Numbered from the stretch's first letter, positions 27,845 through 37,093 are shown. The stretch is DNA of 49,672 nt from Fertoeibacter niger (GCF_009380135.2 NZ_WHUT02000019.1:1-49672), one strand, 5' to 3'. Translations and numbers: made by a program. The notes: a model not told the origin generated them from the sequence alone.

Positions 27845-29500
27845 ATGGCCGTGACCTTTCGCCTGACGCTGGCGCAACTGAACCCCGTGGTGGGGGCGCT
27901 GGCCGCCAATGCCGACCGTGCCCGCGCTGTCTGGGCTGCTGCAAAGGCGGCCAAGGCCGACATGGTGGCGCTGACCGAAATGTTCATCACCGGCTACCAG
28001 ACGCAGGATCTGGTGACGAAACCGGCCTTTGCCCGCGCCGCCATGGCCGAGATCGACCAGCTGGCCGCCGATTGCGCCGATGGGCCCGCCATCGGCATCG
28101 GCGGGCCGCATCTGAAGGACGGCCAGCTTTACAACGGTTACTACATCCTCCACGGCGGCAAGGTGGCGACGGTGGTGCTGAAGCACGATCTGCCCAATGA
28201 CGGCGTGTTTGACGAAAAGCGTATCTTCCGTGCATCCGATGTGCACGGCCCTTACCGCATCGGCCCCCTGCGCATCGGCACCCCGATCTGCGAGGACAGC
28301 TGGCACCCGGAGGTGGCCGAAACGCTGGTAGAATCGGGGGCGGAGCTGCTGCTGGTGCCCAATGGATCGCCCTATCACCGGAACAAGCTGGAACTGCGGC
28401 AGAACCTGATGGTGGCCCGCGTGCTGGAATCGGGGCTGCCGCTGGTCTATCTGAACATGGTGGGCGGGCAGGACGATCAGGTGTTCGATGGCGCGTCCTT
28501 CGTGCTGAACCCCGGCGTGTCCCTCGCCGCGCAGATGCCTGCCTTCGTCGAGGATGTGGCCCATGTGGATTTCGTGCTGACCGAAGACGGCTGGCGCGCG
28601 ACCCCCGGCGCCTATGCCGACCAGCCCGAGGAATGGGAGGCGGATTATCACGCCATGGTCTTGTCCTTGCGGGATTATCTGGGGAAAAGCGGGTTTTCGA
28701 AGGTGCTGCTGGGCCTGTCGGGCGGCATCGATTCGGCCATTGTCGCGGCGATTGCCGCCGATGCCATCGGCCCCGCCAATGTGCGCTGCGTGATGCTGCC
28801 ATCGGAGTTCACATCCGTGCATTCGCTGGAGGATGCGGCGGCGGTGGCGCAGGCATTGGGCTGCCGGCTGGACAATGTGCCGATTTCCGGCCCACAGGCC
28901 GCCGTGGGCGCGGCTCTGGCGCCGCTGTTCGCAGGCACCGCGCCCGGCATCACCGAGGAAAACATTCAAAGCCGGTTGCGCGGGCTGCTGTTGATGGCCA
29001 TGTCGAACAAATTTGGCGAAATGCTGCTGACCACTGGCAACAAATCGGAAATGGCGGTGGGTTACTGCACGATCTACGGTGACATGAACGGCGGCTATAA
29101 CCCCATCAAGGATATGTATAAAACCCGGGTGTTCGAAACCTGCCGCTGGCGCAACGCCAATCACCGCGACTGGATGATGGGCCCTGCGGGTTCGGTCATC
29201 CCGCCCCGCGTGATCGACAAGCCGCCATCGGCCGAACTGCGCGAGGGTCAGCGCGACGACGACAGCCTGCCGCCCTACGATGTGCTGGATGCGGTGCTGG
29301 AGGGGCTGGTGGACCGCGAGGCATCGGTGGCCGATCTGGTGGCGCAGGGGTTCGATCCGGCGGTGGTGAAAAAGGTGCAGCATCTGCTTTACCTGAGCGA
29401 ATACAAACGCTTCCAGTCCGCGCCCGGCACCCGGTTGACGCAAAAGGCCTTTTGGCTCGACCGCCGCTATCCCATCGTGAACCGCTGGCGGGACGGGTAA
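27845..29500 (+). CDS. nadE: Glutamine-dependent NAD+ synthetase
   Basis: A 551-residue enzyme that amidates nicotinate adenine dinucleotide to NAD+. The N-terminal nitrilase-like amidase domain has its Glu in LTEMFITGYQ, Lys in VVLKHDLPN and Cys in TPICEDSW. The C-terminal synthetase has the ATP-pyrophosphatase loop LSGGIDSA near residue 295, GNKSEMAVGYCT and KTRVFETCRW. ATG preceded by AAGGGCAG. A strong hairpin follows the gene. Confidence 0.95.
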   Translation: MAVTFRLTLAQLNPVVGALAANADRARAVWAAAKAAKADMVALTEMFITGYQTQDLVTKPAFARAAMAEIDQLAADCADGPAIGIGGPHLKDGQLYNGYYILHGGKVATVVLKHDLPNDGVFDEKRIFRASDVHGPYRIGPLRIGTPICEDSWHPEVAETLVESGAELLLVPNGSPYHRNKLELRQNLMVARVLESGLPLVYLNMVGGQDDQVFDGASFVLNPGVSLAAQMPAFVEDVAHVDFVLTEDGWRATPGAYADQPEEWEADYHAMVLSLRDYLGKSGFSKVLLGLSGGIDSAIVAAIAADAIGPANVRCVMLPSEFTSVHSLEDAAAVAQALGCRLDNVPISGPQAAVGAALAPLFAGTAPGITEENIQSRLRGLLLMAMSNKFGEMLLTTGNKSEMAVGYCTIYGDMNGGYNPIKDMYKTRVFETCRWRNANHRDWMMGPAGSVIPPRVIDKPPSAELREGQRDDDSLPPYDVLDAVLEGLVDREASVADLVAQGFDPAVVKKVQHLLYLSEYKRFQSAPGTRLTQKAFWLDRRYPIVNRWRDG

Positions 29501-29555
29501 GGGGGCTTGTCATTTCCCTGCGGCCCCGCTTCGCGGGTTGCAGATGCGAACCGCG

Positions 29556-29583
29556 CCGCCGGGCCGGATGGGTGGCCCGGCGG
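29556..29583 (+). terminator. Hairpin after nadE
   Basis: The perfect ten-base stem CCGCCGGGCC/GGCCCGGCGG has an eight-base loop and is followed by TTGTC. The short T content makes factor-independent termination uncertain. Confidence 0.5.
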
Positions 29584-29648
29584 TTGTCATCTGCCTTGCA
29601 CCAAATCCATGCTAGCCTTCGGTCGAACCCCAGACCGGAGCCCACCCG

Positions 29649-30596
29649 ATGCGCCCCCATGCCCTGCTGCTGATCGCCACAGCCCTTGCCGCGCCTGCCC
29701 ATGCAGAAACTACCCTGCGCGTGATGAACTACAACATCTGGGGCGCGGGCGGGAATGAGGGCAAGGGGATCGACGAAACCCTGGCCGTGATCCGCGCCGC
29801 GAACCCCGACATCATCGGCTTGCAGGAAACCCGGCTGGAGGGGGCCGATTGCACCGCCGATGCCTGCCCGCCCGGCGGTGACAGCATCGCACCCGCGCTG
29901 GCACAGGCGCTGGGCTGGCATGTCTATGACCAGACACAGGAAAACGGTGTGCTCTGGGCCAATGCGGTGATCTCGCGCTATCCCATCGGGCCCGCATCCG
30001 CCAATGATCTGGGCGTGGCGGTGGATGTGGATGGCCAGTCCGTGTGGATATTCAACATCCACCACGATGACGAACCCTATCAGCCCTATCAGTTGCTGGG
30101 AATCGAATATGGCCCCGCCCCCTTCATCACCACCGGTGCCGAGGCGGTGGATTACGCCAACCAGACGCGCAAGGCGGGGATGGATCTGCTGATGGCCGAC
30201 ATGGCGGCGGCGGAAGGTGCTGCGGCGGTCTTTGTCACCGGCGATTTCAACGAGCCTTCGCATCTGGACTGGACGGCGGCGGCCGTGGCCGCAGGCACGC
30301 ATCCTGTGGTGGTGGAATGGCCCACCACGAAACGGCTGGCCGATGCCGGGTTTACCGATGCCTACCGCGCGGCGCACCCCGATCCGGTGGCAAAGCCCGC
30401 CTTCACCTGGACACCGACCGGCGACGAGGCCGCGACAGATGACCATCACGACCGCATAGATTTCGTGTTTGCGCGCGCGCCGGGGCTGGTGGTGGTGGAT
30501 GCGGCCATTGTCGGCGAGGATGGCCCGCGCAGCGACATCGCGGTCACACCCTGGCCCTCGGATCACCGTGCGGTGGTGGCCGAACTGCGCTTCTGA
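29649..30596 (+). CDS. Exported endonuclease/exonuclease/phosphatase-family hydrolase
   Basis: A 315-residue protein with a signal peptide (LLLIATALAAPAHA, cleavage before ET). Family motifs are VMNYNIWG, IIGLQETRLEG with the metal-binding Glu, VTGDFNEPSHLDW with the catalytic Asp-Asn pair, DRIDFVF and SDHRAVVAE with the final Asp-His. In this superfamily members cleave nucleic acids, sphingomyelin or inositol phosphates; the substrate is not evident. Export to the periplasm or outside is the firm inference. GGAG eight bases before the ATG. Confidence 0.85.
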   Translation: MRPHALLLIATALAAPAHAETTLRVMNYNIWGAGGNEGKGIDETLAVIRAANPDIIGLQETRLEGADCTADACPPGGDSIAPALAQALGWHVYDQTQENGVLWANAVISRYPIGPASANDLGVAVDVDGQSVWIFNIHHDDEPYQPYQLLGIEYGPAPFITTGAEAVDYANQTRKAGMDLLMADMAAAEGAAAVFVTGDFNEPSHLDWTAAAVAAGTHPVVVEWPTTKRLADAGFTDAYRAAHPDPVAKPAFTWTPTGDEAATDDHHDRIDFVFARAPGLVVVDAAIVGEDGPRSDIAVTPWPSDHRAVVAELRF

Positions 30597-30634
30597 ACAA
30601 GGCAAAGCGGCAAACGCAAGGCTTTCTGCGCGTG

Positions 30635-30674
30635 GGCGCACACGTATTCCGCCCATATGCGGAATGGTGCGCGC
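30635..30674. promoter_or_regulatory. Large inverted repeat upstream of wrbA
   Basis: ATTCCGC (30646-30652) and GCGGAAT (30659-30665) form a perfect seven-base dyad around CCATAT. Outside this GCGCAC and GTGCGC pair again. It lies about 60 bases before the wrbA start. It could be an operator for a dimeric regulator or an RNA hairpin. Confidence 0.55.
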
Positions 30675-30722
30675 GAGTGTCGGAGCCTATGTGTTGGTTC
30701 AGCACACAGCAAGGAGGCTCCC

Positions 30723-31316
30723 ATGAGCAATGTGAAACTCGCCATCATCTTCTATTCGACCTATGGCACCAATCATGCCATGGCCGAGATCGCCGCCGAG
30801 GCTGCCCGCGCCGCCGGGGCCGAAGTGCGCCTGCTGCGCATCGCCGAAACCGCGCCGGATGAGGTGGTGAACGGCCAGGACGCCTGGAAGGCGCAGGCCG
30901 AAAAGGCCGCGCCGCTGCCGGTGGCCACCCCGGCGGATATGGAATGGGCCGATGCCTATCTGTTCTCTTCGCCCACACGTTTTGGCGCGGCCACAAGCCA
31001 GATGCGCGCCTTCATCGACACGCTGGGCGGCCAGTGGTTCACAGGCAAGCTGGCCAACAAGCCGATCAGCGCCATGACCAGCGCGCAGAACGCGCATGGC
31101 GGGCAAGAGGCCACATTGCTGGGGCTTTACACCACGTTCATGCACTGGGGCTCGATCATCGTGGCACCGGGCTATACCGATGCGTCGATCTTCAAGGTGG
31201 GCGGCAACCCCTATGGCTATAGCCACACCCAGGGTGCCGAATTCACCGATGATGTGAAAGCGGCCATCGGCCATCAGGCAAAGCGTCTGGTGGAGTTTGC
31301 GGCCAAGCTGGCCTGA
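30723..31316 (+). CDS. wrbA: NAD(P)H:quinone oxidoreductase WrbA
   Basis: A 197-residue flavodoxin-fold FMN enzyme that reduces quinones by two electrons, limiting redox cycling. The FMN phosphate loop is [12 protein letters not shown] near residue 9. [15 protein letters not shown] and the [14 protein letters not shown] stretch are diagnostic of WrbA. The ATG at 30723 follows AAGGAGG at a seven-base spacing; the open frame upstream is ignored. A large palindrome lies upstream and a strong terminator downstream, so it is a single-gene unit. Confidence 0.95.
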   Translation: MSNVKLAIIFYSTYGTNHAMAEIAAEAARAAGAEVRLLRIAETAPDEVVNGQDAWKAQAEKAAPLPVATPADMEWADAYLFSSPTRFGAATSQMRAFIDTLGGQWFTGKLANKPISAMTSAQNAHGGQEATLLGLYTTFMHWGSIIVAPGYTDASIFKVGGNPYGYSHTQGAEFTDDVKAAIGHQAKRLVEFAAKLA

Positions 31317-31333
31317 GCCAATGGTGACACGAC

Positions 31334-31364
31334 AAAAGGCCCCCGCCATCGCGGGGGCCTTTTT
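31334..31364. terminator. Strong bidirectional terminator between wrbA and the metallo-hydrolase gene
   Basis: The 13-base stem AAAAGGCCCCCGC/GCGGGGGCCTTTT with a CATC loop is A-rich on one side and T-rich on the other. It lies 17 bases after the wrbA stop and ten before the end of the convergent gene. Confidence 0.92.
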
Positions 31365-31373
31365 CGTTGCAGG

Positions 31374-32300
31374 TCAGCCTTCCAGCATCATCTGATAGCT
31401 GGCGGGCACATAGCGGAAGCCGCTGCCCTGCGCCTCGACATAGCCCATGGCGGGGAAGGGCATGTGATAGCCGATGAAGGGCAGCTTGTCGGCGGCCAGC
31501 ATGCCGAACACGTTGCGGCGCGTGGCGGCTGCGGCGGCCTTGTCGGCGTCAAAGCTCACCTCCCAGTCGGGATAGCCCAGCGACCAGACATAGTGATTGG
31601 CCGTGTCGGCGGTGATTGCCAGCTGCGCGCCGTTGCTTTCCAGCATGTAGATCATGTGGCCCGCCGTGTGGCCAAAGGCGGCCATTGCGGTGATGCCGGA
31701 TGCGACAGAGCCGCCATCATCCAGAAAGCTGGTCTTGTCCAGCAGGGGGCGGACGTTGGCGTCATAGCCTTCGTTCGCGGCCAGCGCCCATGTGTCATTC
31801 TCCAGCGCGCCGGTGACATAGCGGGCGTTGGCAAAGGTGGGGGCGCCGCCGGTCATCAGCCCGCCGATATGGTCGCCGTGCATATGGGTCAGCACCACCA
31901 CATCCACCTGATCGGGGGTATAGCCCGCATTGGCCAGGGCGGCAGTGATCGCCTCGCCGGCAAGGCCGGTATCGAACAGCACCAGTTCGGTGCCGGTGTT
32001 CACGATGGTGGGGGTGAAGAAAAACTGCGCCTTGTCGGCGGGAATGAAATTCGCGTCAGCGGCGGCGGCAAATTCCTCGGGCGTGGCGTTCAGGCCGAAG
32101 ATGGTGTTCGGGTCAGGCACCGTGCGGGTGCCGCCCAGCAGGGCCGTCACCTCGAACCCGCCCAGTTTGAAGCGGTTGAAGGCCGGGTTGGCCGCGCCCA
32201 GCATTTCTGCGGCGGCGCGGGCGGGTTGCGGGGCAAAGGCACCGGCAAAGGGCAGCGCGGCCCCGGCCAGAAGGGCGTGGCGGCGGGTCAGGGTGGGCAT
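31374..32300 (-). CDS. Tat-exported metallo-beta-lactamase-fold hydrolase
   Basis: A 308-residue MBL-fold protein. The N-terminus RRHALLAGAALPFAGAFA followed by ARAA resembles a twin-arginine signal peptide. Metal ligands are in LTHMHGDHIGG, FGHTAGHM, TADTANH and IGYHMPFP, giving a complete two-metal site. The family covers lactonases, thioesterases and others, and the substrate is unknown. GGAGG precedes the ATG. Confidence 0.87.
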   Translation of the reverse strand: MPTLTRRHALLAGAALPFAGAFAPQPARAAAEMLGAANPAFNRFKLGGFEVTALLGGTRTVPDPNTIFGLNATPEEFAAAADANFIPADKAQFFFTPTIVNTGTELVLFDTGLAGEAITAALANAGYTPDQVDVVVLTHMHGDHIGGLMTGGAPTFANARYVTGALENDTWALAANEGYDANVRPLLDKTSFLDDGGSVASGITAMAAFGHTAGHMIYMLESNGAQLAITADTANHYVWSLGYPDWEVSFDADKAAAAATRRNVFGMLAADKLPFIGYHMPFPAMGYVEAQGSGFRYVPASYQMMLEG

Positions 32301-32422
32301 GGCAATCCTCCGTCAGGGTTCTTGTGCGGCGATGATAGCCCGTCGCGCGCCGGGGGCGAGGCTGGCCGCGCCTGATGACGCATCCGTGATCTGCGCTGCC
32401 AGCTTCGCCCGTGCCTCGGGCG

Positions 32423-32833
32423 CTATTCCCACCACGGATCGACGCGGGCGATATCCGCATCCGACCAGCCGAAATGATGCGCCAGTTCATGCACCAGCAC
32501 ATGCGCCACCAGATCGCCCAGCGTCACATTGCCCCTGTCGGCCCATTCATCCAGAATAGGGCGGCGGAACAGCCATATCGCGTCGGGTTGCATCGGCTGA
32601 TCCATCACCGACTTTTCTGTCAGCGGCGTGCCTTCGTAAAGGCCGGTCAGTTCGAACGGGTCGTCGATACCCATTTCGGCGCACAGATCCTCGGGCGGAA
32701 AATCCTCGATCCGCAGCTGAACGGCGCGTGCCGCTGCGGCATAGCTGTCAGGCAGCGCGGCAATGGCCGCTTCGGCCAGTGCTTCGATCTGGGCAAGGTC
32801 GGGGGCAACGAGGGCGGCAGGGTTCTGGGTCAT
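32423..32833 (-). CDS. Zincin-like metallopeptidase family protein
   Basis: A 136-residue acidic protein with a complete HExxH motif (HVLVHELAHHFG) near residue 114, the hallmark of the small zincin-like Zincin_1 family found widely in bacteria. No signal peptide is seen, so it is cytoplasmic. Substrate and role are unknown. The ATG at 32833 starts the conserved part; no strong ribosome site is visible. It is divergent from the DUF1801 gene. Confidence 0.87.
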   Translation of the reverse strand: MTQNPAALVAPDLAQIEALAEAAIAALPDSYAAAARAVQLRIEDFPPEDLCAEMGIDDPFELTGLYEGTPLTEKSVMDQPMQPDAIWLFRRPILDEWADRGNVTLGDLVAHVLVHELAHHFGWSDADIARVDPWWE

Positions 32834-32911
32834 CCGTGACAGATAGGGTCTGCGGGCCAAGGTGGAAAGCCCGCCCGCAGGGATGCTATGCTGTCGAAAA
32901 CGGAGGCGGGG

Positions 32912-33340
32912 ATGGGAACGCTGAAAACCACGGCAAGCGAGGAAAGCCTGGCGGATTTTCTGGCCCGCGTGCCGGATGTGCCGCGCCGGGACGAGGCGGC
33001 ACGGCTGGCTGCGATCTTTGCTGACGCCACAGGCTTTGCGCCGCGCATCTGGGGTGGCACGATGGTGGGCTATGGGCGCTACGCCTACCGCACCGCCAAC
33101 GGGCGGATTGAGGAGTATTTCGCCACCGGCTTTGCCCCGCGCAAGGCGGAACTTGTGATCTATATCCTGCCGGGCTACGCCGGTTTCGGTGCGTTGCTGG
33201 CCGCGCTTGGCCCGCACCGCAAGGGCAAGTCCTGCCTCTACCTGCGCCGTCTGGCGGGGGTGGACGAGGCTGTGCTGGCCCGGCTGATCCGCGCCGGGCT
33301 GGAGGATCTGGCAACCCGGGCCACCATCCTGCCCCACTAG
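32912..33340 (+). CDS. DUF1801 family protein
   Basis: A 142-residue protein with the DUF1801 pattern: PRIWGGTMVGYGRYAYRTA, FATGFAPRKAELVIYILPGY and KSCLYLRRLAGVDEAVLARL. The family is of unknown function. ATG at 32912 has GGAGG six bases upstream; an in-frame ATG eight codons earlier lacks one. Confidence 0.85.
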   Translation: MGTLKTTASEESLADFLARVPDVPRRDEAARLAAIFADATGFAPRIWGGTMVGYGRYAYRTANGRIEEYFATGFAPRKAELVIYILPGYAGFGALLAALGPHRKGKSCLYLRRLAGVDEAVLARLIRAGLEDLATRATILPH

Positions 33341-33419
33341 CCGCCCGCACGCGTCTGCGCCCGCGATATGGACAAATTCGCGCTGGCATGAAACAGCAGG
33401 CGGGATCAGGAGAGCACCC

Positions 33420-34748
33420 ATGACCACCGTGACCCGTTTTGCGCCGTCGCCCACCGGCTATATCCATGTGGGCAATCTGCGCACCGCGCTGATGAACTGG
33501 ATGATTGCCCGCAAGGCTGGCGGCACTTTCATTTTGCGGCTGGATGACACCGATCAGGAACGCAGCAAACAGGAATATGCCGACGGGATCATGGAAGATC
33601 TCGATTGGCTGGGCCTGACCTGGGACCGGGTGGAAAAGCAATCGTTGCGCATGGGCCGCTATGCCGAGGCGGCGGACGCGCTGCGCGCGGCGGGGCGGTT
33701 CTACGAGGTGTTCGAGACGCCCGTGGAACTGGACCTGAAACGCAAGAAGCTGCTGAACATGGGCCGCCCGCCGGTCTATGACCGCGCCCACCTGGGCCTC
33801 AGCGATGACCAGAAAGCCGCGCTGCGCGCCGAGGGGCGGGCGGGCTACTGGCGGTTCCGGCTGGACCAGGAGCGTATCGAATGGCCTGACGGCATTCTGG
33901 GGCCGATTTCCATCGACGCGGCATCCGTGTCGGACCCGGTGCTGATCCGGGCGGACGGGCAGGTGCTGTATACATTCGCCTCATCCGTCGATGACATCGA
34001 CATGGGCGTGACCTTCATCGTGCGCGGGGCGGATCATGTGACCAACACCGCCACGCAGATCCAGATCATGCAGGCGATGGGGGGCACGCCGCCCAGCTTT
34101 GCGCATCACAGCCTGCTGACCGGACCGCAGGGCGAGGCGCTGTCGAAACGGCTTGGCACGCTCAGCCTGCGCGACCTGCGCGCGCAGGGGGTGGAACCTT
34201 TGGCCTTGCTGAGCCTGATGGCGCGGCTGGGTTCGTCAAAGCCAGTGGAACTGGTCGGCAGCCTGGATGAGCTGATTGACGGCTTTGACGTGGGCAGCTT
34301 CGGGGCCGCGCCCACGAAATTCGACAGCGACGACCTGTTTCCCCTGACGCGGCAACATGTGCAGGGGCTGGCTTTTTCCGCGGTGGCCGATCGCATCCGC
34401 GAACTGGGTGTGCCCGATGATCTGGCCGAAGGCTTCTGGCGCGTGGCGAAAGACAACATCACCGTGCGGGCCGATCTGGAAAAATGGTGGCACCTGTTTC
34501 GCGACGGGGCCGAGCCGGTGATCGCGCCGGAGGATGCCGATTTCGTGCGCGACGCGCTGGCGCTGCTGCCCGATGGGCGGTTTACATCCGCCACCTGGGG
34601 GGAATGGACTGCAAAGGTGAAAGAGGCCTCAGGCCGCAAGGGCAAGGGCCTGTTCATGCCGCTGCGGCTGGCGCTGACGGGCCAGGCGCATGGGCCGGAA
34701 ATGGCCGATGTGATGCCGCTGTTGCAGGTGGTGCGCGCGAAGGGCTGA
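33420..34748 (+). CDS. gltX: Glutamyl-tRNA synthetase, short paralogue type
   Basis: A 442-residue class I synthetase. The HIGH-type motif appears as PTGYIHVGNLRTAL and the KMSKS-type motif as EALSKRLG. It is shorter than the roughly 470-residue canonical GltX, and its motif reads HVGN rather than HIGG. Many alphaproteobacteria carry two GltX proteins and use an indirect route to Gln-tRNA(Gln), so this may be the second paralogue; which tRNA it charges cannot be read. ATG with AGGAG upstream. Confidence 0.93.
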   Translation: MTTVTRFAPSPTGYIHVGNLRTALMNWMIARKAGGTFILRLDDTDQERSKQEYADGIMEDLDWLGLTWDRVEKQSLRMGRYAEAADALRAAGRFYEVFETPVELDLKRKKLLNMGRPPVYDRAHLGLSDDQKAALRAEGRAGYWRFRLDQERIEWPDGILGPISIDAASVSDPVLIRADGQVLYTFASSVDDIDMGVTFIVRGADHVTNTATQIQIMQAMGGTPPSFAHHSLLTGPQGEALSKRLGTLSLRDLRAQGVEPLALLSLMARLGSSKPVELVGSLDELIDGFDVGSFGAAPTKFDSDDLFPLTRQHVQGLAFSAVADRIRELGVPDDLAEGFWRVAKDNITVRADLEKWWHLFRDGAEPVIAPEDADFVRDALALLPDGRFTSATWGEWTAKVKEASGRKGKGLFMPLRLALTGQAHGPEMADVMPLLQVVRAKG

Positions 34749-34769
34749 GCGCTGCGGCGGTGCAACGCG

Positions 34770-34822
34770 CCGGGGGTTTCACACCCCCGGACCCCCGTGG
34801 GATATTTGGAGACAGAAAATGA
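34770..34822 (+). repeat. GGGATATTT intergenic repeat, copy D
   Basis: The perfect hairpin CCGGGGG/CCCCCGG with a seven-base loop (34770-34790) is followed by ACCCCCGTGGGATATTT and GGAGACAGAAAATGA. It lies between gltX and the MATE gene. The hairpin plus GGGATATTT layout is the same as in copy C. Confidence 0.7.
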
Positions 34823-34853
34823 AGGGAGGCCGCCTTCATTCTGGAGGACGCTG

Positions 34854-36248
34854 ATGGCGGAACCGGCGCAGCAGGGCAAGTTTGTCACCGGGAACACGTT
34901 CCGGCATATCACCACCATGTCGTTGACCGCCTCGGTCGGGTTGATGGCGGTATTTTCGGTCGATTTCATCTCGATGATCTTCATCGCCATGCTGGGGCGG
35001 GCGGAACTGGCGGCGGCGGTAGGCTATGCCGGGGCGATATTGTTCTTTACCGCGTCTTTCGGCATCGGCATGGGCATAGCGGTGGGCGCGCTGGTGGCGC
35101 GGGCGCTGGGTGCGCGCGACACGCTGGCGGCGCGGCGGGCGTCGAGCCACGGGATTGTCATCGGCACCGGCTTTGGCGTGGTGTTTGCCGCGGTGATCTG
35201 GGCGTTTCTGTCGCCGCTGGTCACGTTGCTGGGGGCGACGGGCGAGACCCATGACCTGACGGTGCATTATCTGGCGATCATCGTGCCCTCGCAGCCCTTG
35301 CTGATGGTGGGCATGATCGGCGGGGCCATTCTGCGGTCGCATGGCGATGCGCGCCGGTCGATGATGGTGACGGTCTGGGGGGCGCTGGCCAATGCGGCGC
35401 TGGATCCGGTGCTGATCTTCTGGATGGATCTGGATCTGACGGGGGCGGCCATCGCATCTGTCGCATCGCGCGTCGTGATTGCGGTGATGGCGATCGTGCC
35501 GATCCTGCGGCATCACGGCGGGTTTGACCGGCCGTCGGTGCCGGGGCTGCTGGAAGATCTGCGCCCGGTCTTTGCCATCGGCCTGCCGGCAATCCTGACG
35601 CAGGTGGCGACCCCCATCGGGCAGGCCTTTGTCACCCGCGCCATGGCGCAGTTCGGCGAGGCGGCGGTGGCGGGCATGGCGATTACGGGGCGGCTGACCC
35701 CGGTGGCATTCGGCGTGCTGTTCGCGCTGTCGGGGGCCATTGGGCCGGTGATCGGGCAGAATTACGGGGCCAAGCGGATGGACCGGGTGCGCCGGGCCTT
35801 TCTGGACGGGCTGGTGTTCACCGGGCTGGTGATCCTGCTGGTGTCGGGGCTGTTGTTCGTGCTGCGCGGGCCGATTGCCGATCTGTTCAGCGCCACCGGG
35901 CTGACGCGCGATCTGGTGTTCCTGTTCTGCGGGCCGCTGTCGCTGCTGTTTTTCTTCAACGGGGTGATCTTTGTCTCGAACGCCGTGTGCAACAATCTGG
36001 GGCGTCCGTTCCAGTCCACCCTGGTGAACTGGGGGCGGCACACGGTTGGCACCATTCCCTTCGTGATCTGGCTGGGGGCCTGGTATGGCGCGCCGGGGGT
36101 GCTGGTGGGGCAGGCGGTGGGCGGCGTGATCTTTGGGGCCTGGGCGCTGTGGATGGCGTTGAAGGTGATCGAGAAGCCGGGCCGGGCCGAGAAGGGGCTG
36201 TTTGACCGCGAGGGGCGGCTGATGGCGCTGTTCAACCTGCGGAAATGA
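34854..36248 (+). CDS. MATE-family multidrug/metabolite exporter
   Basis: A 464-residue membrane protein with about 12 helices in two MATE halves. It begins FRHITTMSLTASVGLMAVFSVD, and the second half starts near residue 240 (GLPAILTQVATPIGQAFVTR). It should export organic cations or metabolites using H+ or Na+. ATG at 34854 has GGAGG seven bases upstream. The open frame starting at 34797 would translate repeat copy D and is rejected. The 3' end overlaps the convergent next gene by 17 bases. Confidence 0.9.
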   Translation: MAEPAQQGKFVTGNTFRHITTMSLTASVGLMAVFSVDFISMIFIAMLGRAELAAAVGYAGAILFFTASFGIGMGIAVGALVARALGARDTLAARRASSHGIVIGTGFGVVFAAVIWAFLSPLVTLLGATGETHDLTVHYLAIIVPSQPLLMVGMIGGAILRSHGDARRSMMVTVWGALANAALDPVLIFWMDLDLTGAAIASVASRVVIAVMAIVPILRHHGGFDRPSVPGLLEDLRPVFAIGLPAILTQVATPIGQAFVTRAMAQFGEAAVAGMAITGRLTPVAFGVLFALSGAIGPVIGQNYGAKRMDRVRRAFLDGLVFTGLVILLVSGLLFVLRGPIADLFSATGLTRDLVFLFCGPLSLLFFFNGVIFVSNAVCNNLGRPFQSTLVNWGRHTVGTIPFVIWLGAWYGAPGVLVGQAVGGVIFGAWALWMALKVIEKPGRAEKGLFDREGRLMALFNLRK

Positions 36249-36753
36249 GCGCATCGACTGCGGCGGTTTCCCGGGCAGTCAGGCGCTGCGCACGGGGGTA
36301 CAGCGGGGCCGAACGGTCATCCAGCACCCGCACCCAATGCGCGGTTGAGGCGTGGAAGCGTGCCGCGCCTTGCGGACCGTGTTCGCGCAGGAACCCCTGG
36401 ATCACGGCATCCAGATAGCTGCGCAGGATCGGTGTTTCGGCGGTGGCGGGGCGGGCGTCGGGCACGGCATAGATGTGCGCTGATGCACCGGCAACCTGCA
36501 CCGGATGGCGGCGATACAGCGCCTCGCGCAGGTCCAGCGCAGCCCAGTCATCGCCGGGAACGGCGGCCAGCAACCCGTCGATCTGCCCCGGGGCCGGTTC
36601 GGCGGACAGGATCGCAAAGGGCCGCCCGGGCAATTGCAGCCATGCGCGGCGCCAGCCCGGCAGCGTGGCGGGCAGGGCGGGGGCATAGCCATGCGTCGCG
36701 CGGTTCACCAGAGAGCCATAGCCGAAAAACTGGGCAGGGGATGCGGGTGCCAT
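36232..36753 (-). CDS. Gamma-glutamylcyclotransferase-like (GGCT fold) protein
   Basis: A 173-residue protein starting QFFGYGSLVNRATH, the FGYGSL substrate loop of the GGCT/AIG2 fold. Glu in DLREALYR is the likely catalytic acid by position. Related enzymes cleave gamma-glutamyl peptides to 5-oxoproline. ATG at 36753 has AAAGG six bases upstream; the 5'-extended frame is Arg-rich and unlikely. Its 3' end overlaps the MATE gene tail on the other strand. Confidence 0.8.
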   Translation of the reverse strand: MAPASPAQFFGYGSLVNRATHGYAPALPATLPGWRRAWLQLPGRPFAILSAEPAPGQIDGLLAAVPGDDWAALDLREALYRRHPVQVAGASAHIYAVPDARPATAETPILRSYLDAVIQGFLREHGPQGAARFHASTAHWVRVLDDRSAPLYPRAQRLTARETAAVDALISAG

Positions 36754-36829
36754 ATGTCGCCTTTGCGGGGTGAAGCGTCGCCTTCGCTTTCTGCTTGCCA
36801 TGGCCGCATGCGGCGCGCTAGGTGAACCT

Positions 36830-37020
36830 GTCAGGTTCGGGAGAATCCGGCGGGCTTACCCCCCGACGGTGCCGAAGGAGCAACCGCCCCGGTAAACTCT
36901 CAGGCGCAAGGGACCGTTTCTGGCAACAGACTCTGGAGAGTGGCGCAGCCGCGCCCGCCGAAGGGATAACGATCTCAGGCGCCCTGATTGCCGAAAGGCT
37001 GTGCGGGCAGGGACAGAGGG
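36830..37020 (+). ncRNA. Tandem glycine riboswitch upstream of gcvT
   Basis: Two successive glycine aptamers are recognisable. The first has GGAGAA, GCCGAAGGAGCAA (36871-36883), CTCTCAGGCGCAAGGGACCG (36897-36916). The second has CTCTGGAGAG (36931-36940), CCGAAGGGATAAC (36958-36970) and TCTCAGG (36973-36979), closing with GGACAGAGGGGG. The short linker between aptamers is typical. Binding of glycine normally switches on the glycine cleavage genes, which follow directly. Confidence 0.95.
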
Positions 37021-37056
37021 GGCATCGTGGGGCGGGGATTGGCCTGTCCGGGCGGT

Positions 37057-37089
37057 GCCGGCATGTTTCCGGCGTGAATGAGGGAGAGG
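37057..37089 (+). promoter_or_regulatory. Candidate riboswitch expression platform and gcvT ribosome site
   Basis: The hairpin GCCGG/CCGGC with a seven-base loop (37057-37073) lies just before AGGGAGAGG (37081-37089). There is no T-run, so control may act on translation start. Confidence 0.45.
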
Positions 37090-37093
37090 CGGC

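Noticed and set aside
26194-28200. A 668-codon plus-strand frame across the MORN gene into nadE
   Set aside because: It mirrors the repeats of the MORN gene. Its regular look comes from the antisense of 23-codon repeats.
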